The notes under the pieces: model-generated
The model's database searches: none
Told to the model about the DNA's origin: nothing
The model's input: only the letters and a program-made list of their open reading frames with translations
Translations under genes and position numbers: made by a program
Origin: Hymenobacter translucens
GTDB lineage: Bacteria; Bacteroidota; Bacteroidia; Cytophagales; Hymenobacteraceae
Assembly (NCBI RefSeq): GCF_020685205.1
Contig: NZ_JAJERB010000006.1
Coordinates: 186,001-250,000 of the forward strand
Direction: 5' to 3'
DNA length: 64,000 nucleotides
Part shown: one piece after another, positions 59,663-64,000 of the stretch
Layout of the letters: each line of letters opens with the position of its first letter
Position numbering within the stretch: the first letter of the stretch is position 1

Positions 59663-60069
59663 GGAAGATTACACACTTGGTTGTCCACTGCACGGCGTCG
59701 CCTGCATCAGCCACAAAGGAGGGCATACTCAATTACTGGCGGGAAACGAGAGGCTGGAACGTGGCAGGCTACCATGTCCTGATTGAAGCCTCCGGGCTCT
59801 GTCACCGGCTGGTGCCCAACGAGCACCCCAGCAACGGGGTGAGAGGCCACAACGCCCACAGCCTGCACGTCTCCTACATCGGGGGCATCGACGCCAAAGG
59901 CAAGCCCAAAGACACCCGCACCCCGCAGCAGAAGCGGGAGCTGCTCCGCATCCTGCGAGCCTGGAAGCAGGCGCACCCGAAGGCCGTCATAGTAGGCCAC
60001 CGGGACTTTCCGAATGTTCAAAAAGCTTGCCCGTCGTTCGACGCCAGGAAGGAATACGCTCACCTCTAA
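59659..60069 (+). CDS. N-acetylmuramoyl-L-alanine amidase (T7 lysozyme type)
   Basis: A 136-aa Amidase_2 endolysin. The zinc ligands match T7 lysozyme: His in HLVVHCTAS, His in VIVGHRDFP and Cys in KACPSFD. It also has RGHNAHSLHVSYIGGID. It cuts the amide bond between MurNAc and L-Ala. ATG 59659 is coupled to the HNH stop; ATG 59647 is also in frame. The first ~38 codons are a diverged version of the orphan start at 58867. Confidence 0.92.
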   Translation: MRKITHLVVHCTASPASATKEGILNYWRETRGWNVAGYHVLIEASGLCHRLVPNEHPSNGVRGHNAHSLHVSYIGGIDAKGKPKDTRTPQQKRELLRILRAWKQAHPKAVIVGHRDFPNVQKACPSFDARKEYAHL

Positions 60070-60080
60070 ACCCCTCTTTT

Positions 60081-60269
60081 ATGAAACTCAAAGGAATGAC
60101 CAAGGGCCTGCTTGTCGTGGCCCTCATTGCCATCATCTTCACCGTGTATGACTTCACCTGGGGGAAGGGCGGCGACGCCTACGAGGTGGTTATCTGTGTC
60201 TTCTTCTTGGCCCTGGCTGCCGTCAGCCACTTCGTCGGCCGGAAGCCCAACCTCAACGGACGCCCCTAG
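60081..60269 (+). CDS. small two-pass membrane protein
   Basis: A 62-aa protein with two transmembrane helices (GLLVVALIAIIFTVYDF and VVICVFFLALAAVSHFVG). It follows the amidase by 11 bp, so it could be a second holin or antiholin. Role unknown. Confidence 0.55.
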   Translation: MKLKGMTKGLLVVALIAIIFTVYDFTWGKGGDAYEVVICVFFLALAAVSHFVGRKPNLNGRP

Positions 60270-60796
60270 TGCTGCTGACCATCAAGAAGGGTCGGCACCA
60301 AGACACCCGGCCCTTCTCGTCCTGGCCTCACTTCGGGCGCAAGTCGATGGCCTGGCAGGTGACCTTTGCCAGAGACTGCGAATACCAGCTGCCTGCCTAT
60401 AACCGCGAAGACGTCAATAAGCTGTTCGGCCTGAGCTTCGGACTGTTCGCTGTGCATAAAAATTCCGCCCGGTTTGGATGGCGCTGGAACCCAGGCAACG
60501 AACGAATTGAGCTGCTGGCCTACTGCTACATCGACGGAAAGCGCAACTGGAACGAGCGCCTGGCCTTCCCGGTGGTGGCGCAGATAAGGATAGGTGAGAC
60601 AGTTGAATGTCGCCTGGGTATTCACGCTAACGGCTTCTACTACTTCACTGTGCGGGATACAGACGGCAAGTCCCTGGGTATGCACCTGACCGACAAGCTG
60701 CCCGACCTGCCGCGCTACGGCCTGACCCATAGCCTGTACTTCGGGGGCGCCCTGCCGGCCCCGCATGATATGCACGTCACCATGTCTAAGCTGTGA
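60269..60796 (+). CDS. conserved hypothetical phage protein, beta-rich
   Basis: A 175-aa protein starting at GTG 60269 (TAGTG overlap). The core DVNKLFGLSFGLFAVHKNSA, RFGWRWN and LLAYCYIDGKRNWNE is a pattern I have seen in conserved Bacteroidota hypotheticals, beta-rich with an HKNSARFGWR motif. No function known. Confidence 0.65.
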   Translation: MLLTIKKGRHQDTRPFSSWPHFGRKSMAWQVTFARDCEYQLPAYNREDVNKLFGLSFGLFAVHKNSARFGWRWNPGNERIELLAYCYIDGKRNWNERLAFPVVAQIRIGETVECRLGIHANGFYYFTVRDTDGKSLGMHLTDKLPDLPRYGLTHSLYFGGALPAPHDMHVTMSKL

Positions 60797-60800
60797 GCCT

Positions 60801-61217
60801 ATGACTTCCCTTGAAACCCTGCTGGTTACCCATGCCGACACGCTGCGACCCTTGCTCGGCTCCCTGTGGCCGGTGCGCCCGCAGAAGGTCGAATACTTCG
60901 GCCCGCTGACTAAGTACACCGTTGGCCCCATGCCGGACGGGCGCTGGGCAATGTTTCACCACATCCGGGAAGCTGACACCGGGCCGCCGCATTGTCACCC
61001 TTGCCAGATGGACATACTTCTGCTGAAGGGCTCCTACGCTGAACGCATCTACCGCAACGGCGGGGCTGAGGACGTGCTACGGGTAGCCGGGGACTTCCAT
61101 ACAATAGAACCCGAGCGGATACACCAGCTGTTTGCCCTGCCGGAAGGGGAGGCGTGGAGCTTATGCTTTGCGGGGCCGGTGGTTCGCCAATGGAGGCATT
61201 ATCCGGAACTCGTATGA
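60801..61217 (+). CDS. cupin-like protein
   Basis: A 138-aa protein. GPPHCHPCQMDILLLKGSYA and FHTIEPERIHQLFAL fit a small cupin with possible metal-binding His. It may modify or bind a small molecule, perhaps as an accessory gene. Start ATG 60801. Confidence 0.6.
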   Translation: MTSLETLLVTHADTLRPLLGSLWPVRPQKVEYFGPLTKYTVGPMPDGRWAMFHHIREADTGPPHCHPCQMDILLLKGSYAERIYRNGGAEDVLRVAGDFHTIEPERIHQLFALPEGEAWSLCFAGPVVRQWRHYPELV

Positions 61218-61269
61218 GGCGGGGTCGTATCGGGTATTATTGGCGGGTGCATCGGCGCTGCTAACGGGA

Positions 61270-61297
61270 AGGCCCGGCCGGGAGGTTGGGGCTTTTT
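61270..61297 (+). terminator. possible weak terminator
   Basis: AGGCCC and GGGGCTTTTTT around a GC-rich loop; short stem but a good T run. Confidence 0.35.
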
Positions 61298-61331
61298 TGT
61301 GTGGATAAATTGTTGATAAATAGTATGTTAA

Positions 61332-61364
61332 TACGTTGACTATCAGCGTAGTTATACGTATATT
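61332..61364 (+). promoter_or_regulatory. promoter with sigma70-like boxes and palindromes
   Basis: TTGACT (61336-61341), 17 bp, TATATT (61359-61364) fits a housekeeping sigma70-like promoter; the ATG is at 61371. TACGTTGA/TCAGCGTA (61332-61350) and TATACGTATA (61353-61362) overlap the boxes as palindromes. Confidence 0.5.
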
Positions 61365-61370
61365 GTCTAC

Positions 61371-61589
61371 ATGAAACTACCAGTTGGGGCAGGCTGCCGA
61401 ATAGCCCGGGAATTGGGCATCAGCAAGCAGGCGGTGAGCAAGGTGTTGAACGGCAAGTTCCGTAACCCGGCCGTCATTGCCCGGGCTGCTGAGCTTGCCA
61501 ACGAGTACGCCGAACGCCGCCGGGCGCAAGCCTACCGGCAATACATCAACAGTCTCTCAGATGAGGCGCTAATCGAGCTAATGAAATGA
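61371..61589 (+). CDS. small helix-turn-helix regulator
   Basis: A 72-aa protein with a Cro/LacI-like HTH (CRIARELGISKQAVSKVLNG KF) and a basic helical tail (AELANEYAERRRAQAYRQYI). It probably binds the palindromes in its own promoter. It is followed by an overlapping 59-aa gene. Confidence 0.7.
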   Translation: MKLPVGAGCRIARELGISKQAVSKVLNGKFRNPAVIARAAELANEYAERRRAQAYRQYINSLSDEALIELMK

Positions 61590-61765
61590 ACATCCCTGCC
61601 TCTGCCTATTTCACAGAAAACAACCTTGACGGGTCAACTTCTAAGACGACTACGGCGACCTCCGCCCCGGCTGGCTATTCGCTTTGGCGTGTAGATTATG
61701 TCTTTGACCGGGTGGCAAGCAACGGGGATTATGTGTTTGCGCCGGTTTACACATTGGTCAAGTAA
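61586..61765 (+). CDS. 59-aa phage protein
   Basis: ATG 61586 overlaps the preceding stop (ATGA). The protein starts NIPASAYFTENNLDGSTSKT and ends in strands (YSLWRVDYVFDRV, GDYVFAPVYTLVK). It is probably coupled to the HTH gene. Function unknown. Confidence 0.5.
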   Translation: MNIPASAYFTENNLDGSTSKTTTATSAPAGYSLWRVDYVFDRVASNGDYVFAPVYTLVK

Positions 61766-61771
61766 CGCCGT

Positions 61772-61978
61772 ATGAACCTACCTGCTGTATTACTCAAGAA
61801 GGAACACCCGGCGCTGACATACTCAGTAGACCGAAAGCGGTTCAAAAGCCCACCCCCGTCCTACGATGGGAAGCGCGATATACCCGGCACCAAGAAGGCG
61901 CTCCGCATCCTTTGGATGAATCGCCGGGGTATGTCGAACGTGTGGGATATCTGTATTCACCTTAGAAGCGCCAACTAA
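61772..61978 (+). CDS. small basic phage protein
   Basis: A 68-aa protein (YSVDRKRFKSPPPSYDGKRD; ALRILWMNRRGMSNVWDICI). The charge pattern suggests nucleic-acid or membrane contact. No family recognised. Confidence 0.5.
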   Translation: MNLPAVLLKKEHPALTYSVDRKRFKSPPPSYDGKRDIPGTKKALRILWMNRRGMSNVWDICIHLRSAN

Positions 61979-61981
61979 GCC

Positions 61982-62305
61982 ATGCACAAATGGATGCCCG
62001 TCCTATACGCCAACTACTTCGGTATCCTGAAGGACGTTGCCCAACAGCACGGCTACGCGCTGGCCTTGCACGGCTCCTTTGTTCGGGACATGGACCTAAT
62101 AGCCGTGCCGTGGACAGAAACAGCCAGCCTGCAAGCTGAGCTAATAAAGGGCTGCTTTGAGGCTATCGGGTGGACCCACGGCGAAGACTCAGCCGAACGT
62201 GTATACAACGCCCGGACAGAGAAGCCGCACGGGCGCACAGCCTATGCCATCCCAACGGGCGGCGGCGGGTATGTAGACTTGAGTGTTATGCGCCTCGCCG
62301 CCTAG
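61982..62305 (+). CDS. small phage protein with nucleotidyltransferase-like motif
   Basis: A 107-aa protein. The segment GYALALHGSFVRDMDLIAVP fits a minimal nucleotidyltransferase hGS...DxD pattern, with the second half giving a YVDLSV strand. Whether it is active is unclear. It is 3 bp from the gene before. Confidence 0.55.
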   Translation: MHKWMPVLYANYFGILKDVAQQHGYALALHGSFVRDMDLIAVPWTETASLQAELIKGCFEAIGWTHGEDSAERVYNARTEKPHGRTAYAIPTGGGGYVDLSVMRLAA

Positions 62306-62397
62306 CCTCTGCCCGCCCCTCCCTAGCGTTGGGAAGGAACACCCCGGCCTTGCTAAATAAATGTAGCCAACTGGCATCTATTATTCAGATAGTTGCG

Positions 62398-62405
62398 TAT
62401 GTTTG
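62398..62405 (+). promoter_or_regulatory. -7 promoter motif
   Basis: TATGTTTG matches TAnnTTTG exactly and lies 8 bp before the micro-ORF ATG at 62413. Confidence 0.5.
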
Positions 62406-62412
62406 CATCGTT

Positions 62413-62484
62413 ATGAACAAGTACATGAACCTCCCGGCAATGGAACTGGAACCCGCAAACGTGGGCCGGATGCCTGTTGCCTAG
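62413..62484 (+). CDS. 23-aa micro-ORF
   Basis: MNKYMNLPAMELEPANVGRM and PVA, framed by a consensus -7 motif and a good terminator at 62511, so a short transcript is likely. It may be a peptide gene or a small RNA. Confidence 0.4.
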   Translation: MNKYMNLPAMELEPANVGRMPVA

Positions 62485-62510
62485 TAGTTCACCTACTGTT
62501 CAGCGTGTAG

Positions 62511-62535
62511 CCCGGCCCAACAAGCCGGGTTTTTT
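62511..62535 (+). terminator. terminator before the tRNA cluster
   Basis: CCCGGC, a 7-nt loop, GCCGGG and six T. Confidence 0.8.
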
Positions 62536-62543
62536 GTGTTTAT

Positions 62544-62617
62544 CGGGGTGTGGTCTAGTTGGCTATGATGCCTGCTTTGGGAGCAGGAGGCCGCAGGTTC
62601 GAGTCCTGCCACCCCGA
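62544..62617 (+). tRNA. tRNA-Pro (TGG)
   Basis: Acceptor arms CGGGGTG and CACCCCG pair fully, the T arm is GCAGG-TTCGAGT-CCTGC, and the anticodon stem CTGCT/AGCAG carries the loop TTGGGAG-type with anticodon TGG. 74 nt. Confidence 0.85.
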
Positions 62618-62620
62618 CAT

Positions 62621-62704
62621 CGAGGCTTCGTTTAGTGGCAAGACGGCGACGTGCGCACCTAAGAACAGGAGTTGCTATCGGGAGTTCGATTCTCTCAACC
62701 TCGA
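62621..62704 (+). tRNA. tRNA-like gene with a 20-nt anticodon loop
   Basis: Acceptor (62621-62627 with 62697-62703), D arm (GTTT/AGAC), anticodon stem (GCGAC/GTTGC, 62646-62650 with 62671-62675), 4-nt variable region and a perfect T arm (GGGAG-TTCGATT-CTCTC) all fit a normal short tRNA. The anticodon loop is 20 nt (62651-62670), 13 more than normal, so no standard anticodon can be assigned. One acceptor pair is a C-A mismatch. It may be a tRNA carrying an insertion, or a decoy. Confidence 0.6.
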
Positions 62705-62715
62705 CCTTTTAAAAT

Positions 62716-62787
62716 GACCCGTTCGACAATCGGTTAAGTCGTCAGCTTTTCACGCTGAAGTGCCGGGTTCGACTCCCGGACGGGTTA
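62716..62787 (+). tRNA. tRNA-Glu (TTC)
   Basis: Acceptor 62716-62722 pairs with 62780-62786 (one G-U), the anticodon stem is TCAGC/GCTGA with loop TTTTCAC (anticodon TTC), and the T arm is CCGGG-TTCGACT-CCCGG. 72 nt. Confidence 0.85.
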
Positions 62788-62794
62788 CAACTGC

Positions 62795-62820
62795 AACGCC
62801 TCGCCTCTGCGCGGGGCGTT
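62795..62820 (+). terminator. hairpin after the tRNA cluster
   Basis: AACGCC and GGCGTT arms with an inner CGC/GCG pair and a small bulge. The T tract is weak. Confidence 0.5.
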
Positions 62821-62890
62821 CTGCGTTATTGCAGTTTAGATCGCTAAAGTATAATAGCGCAATTCTTATTGCAGCCCCCTATAAACGAAC

Positions 62891-62916
62891 AACCCGACTC
62901 TCTCAGGGCCGGGTTG
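62891..62916. terminator. hairpin between tRNAs and integrase
   Basis: CAACCCG and CGGGTTG arms. No clear T run; it could end the leftward integrase transcript or be an att-region structure. Confidence 0.4.
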
Positions 62917-63049
62917 CAATAGGCAAGGCAGGAAGGCATGGGAGCAAGCGAAGATTGGTGGTTGGTTAGGAGGCAAAGCCCCAGCGGACGGCGCCCGGTT
63001 TGCGGCGGGACAGGATGCGGAAACGGAAACGGGTAAGGCGTGGGCTCAT

Positions 63050-64000
63050 TTAGTTGCTGGTGGAGCTGAATTTAACGCCTAACAAGGTAAGCTGTTCAAC
63101 TACGCGTTTGGGGCTGGCACTGGAGTAGTTCGTATCCATCACTTCGCGGGTGTGGCCGGCCATGATGCTGGCAATCTCCGAGCCGTAGCGGTCCCGCATG
63201 TGCTGGCTGAATGTTGAGCGGGCATCTTTGGCGGAGAGGTCGGGAATGGAGAGCTTGGCCTCGGCCGCCACCCGTCTAAGCAGTACCCATACGTAGTCTA
63301 CGGTGTACGTGGGCAAGTCCCCTCGGTAGATGGTAAAGAACACAAACCGGGCTTCCTGGAACAGCGGCACAAAGAACTCCTTGACCTTCGATAAGTCTTT
63401 GTCCGTGCGCTGCAGCTTCTGGCGCTGCATACTGATGCCGAGCGTATGCTGCCCCTGGGAGTCCTGCACGTAGGACAGGAAGTCCGGCGGGTGCTTGGCA
63501 AAGCGCAGGTAGTCGCAGTGGGCTAGGCCGGTGTAGGCGCAGAAGTAAAAGATGTGCGCGGCCTTGGTCAGCCGGGACTCCGAGAACGGATGCTCCAGCA
63601 GCAGCTGCAGCTCATCCACCGGCAAACAGTTCTTTTCCGCCACCGGCCGCTTGGACTCGTACTTGTAGCCGATGAACTTGTTCTCCTGAATAATGCCCTC
63701 ATCCAGGGCCATGTTCAGCGCCCGAAACAGCAGGCCGAGCATGTCGCGGATGGTGGCCCCCGATAACCCCTCTTCGATGCAGTACCGCTCATACGCCCGG
63801 CACCACGCCCGGTCGATCTGGCTGGCGTGAATCGTGGGGCGCTTGAGGTGCTGCAGGTACTTGTTGATATGGGCGCGGGCGTGGGCCAGGTTGTACAGCG
63901 TAGCGGCCTTTCGGCCCTTGGCCTGGGCCTGGGTAAGCACTGCCGTATACAGGGAGGTGAGCTGCCCCGTGTCTTCGTTTCGTTTTTTCTTGCCCTGCAG
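63050..64000 (-). CDS. tyrosine recombinase / phage integrase (N-terminus beyond window)
   Basis: The frame is open from the right edge to the stop at 63050, giving over 310 residues. A SAM-like core-binding domain (RWCRAYERYCIEEGLSGATI-type helices) precedes the catalytic domain with YTGLAHCDYLRF, a Lys near LQRTDKDLSKVK, DARSTFSQHM, AGHTREVM and the nucleophile Tyr in DTNYSS. The first catalytic Arg usually found in TGLR is replaced, as often happens in Bacteroidota recombinases. It is at the end of the prophage, as expected. Confidence 0.88.
   Translation of the reverse strand: MQGKKKRNEDTGQLTSLYTAVLTQAQAKGRKAATLYNLAHARAHINKYLQHLKRPTIHASQIDRAWCRAYERYCIEEGLSGATIRDMLGLLFRALNMALDEGIIQENKFIGYKYESKRPVAEKNCLPVDELQLLLEHPFSESRLTKAAHIFYFCAYTGLAHCDYLRFAKHPPDFLSYVQDSQGQHTLGISMQRQKLQRTDKDLSKVKEFFVPLFQEARFVFFTIYRGDLPTYTVDYVWVLLRRVAAEAKLSIPDLSAKDARSTFSQHMRDRYGSEIASIMAGHTREVMDTNYSSASPKRVVEQLTLLGVKFSSTSN

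Noticed and set aside
1..64000. CRISPR array
   Set aside because: No set of regularly spaced identical repeats was found; the short repeats at 23563 and 58990 are too few and too short.

Overview
The window looks like a piece of a Hymenobacter-type genome (Bacteroidota, Cytophagales). The supporting signs are high GC, several genes preceded by the Bacteroidota -7 promoter motif TAnnTTTG with ATG very close behind, few Shine-Dalgarno sequences, a T9SS C-terminal sorting domain, a TonB-dependent receptor with an N-terminal carboxypeptidase-like domain, and a DUF1684 protein. The species assignment is inferred from gene content only.

Positions 1 to about 23,470 are host chromosome. They hold the start of a membrane protein (left edge), radC, a secreted BNR-type protein, NADP-dependent isocitrate dehydrogenase, a small lipoprotein, a sugar dehydrogenase-like lipoprotein paired with a cytochrome c lipoprotein, a TonB-dependent receptor, a DUF1684 protein, the pheT / coiled-coil / zapA / rny housekeeping block, an amino-acid racemase, a tandem array of four paralogous lipoproteins with one decayed copy between them, a T9SS cargo protein, a WecD-like GNAT acetyltransferase and a family 2 glycosyltransferase.

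Positions from about 23,500 to the right edge are an apparently complete siphovirus-type prophage, with its integrase running off the right end. Order: leftward XRE repressor; early operon (Rha-like protein, many tiny coupled ORFs, winged-helix replication initiator, RecA-fold helicase); a long run of small accessory genes; the packaging and head module (HNH, TerS, TerL, portal, prohead protease fused to a DUF305 domain, HK97 capsid); connector and tail genes (head-tail connectors, tail terminator, tail tube, tail chaperone with a GGGAAAC slippery site, tape measure); a small accessory island; tail-tip and fibre proteins; a lysis cassette (two holin-like proteins, a u-spanin-like lipoprotein, a T7-lysozyme-type amidase); tail-end genes; and a tRNA cluster next to the integrase.

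The most unusual feature is the load of HNH endonuclease genes. One HNH is the ordinary packaging type, but four others look like mobile genes. Two of them (46.5-47.2 kb and 59.1-59.7 kb) sit just after an orphaned 5' fragment of an essential phage gene (tape measure, amidase), and the full gene starts again after the HNH with a diverged 5' end. This suggests elements that insert at gene starts and bring a recoded replacement start. A third HNH forms a divergent cassette with a ribbon-helix-helix gene and is followed by an orphan gene tail. Other notable items are a tRNA-like gene with a 20-nt anticodon loop, a repeated 20-bp intergenic element that may be a late promoter, and a palindrome shared by two early-region promoters and one HNH gene.
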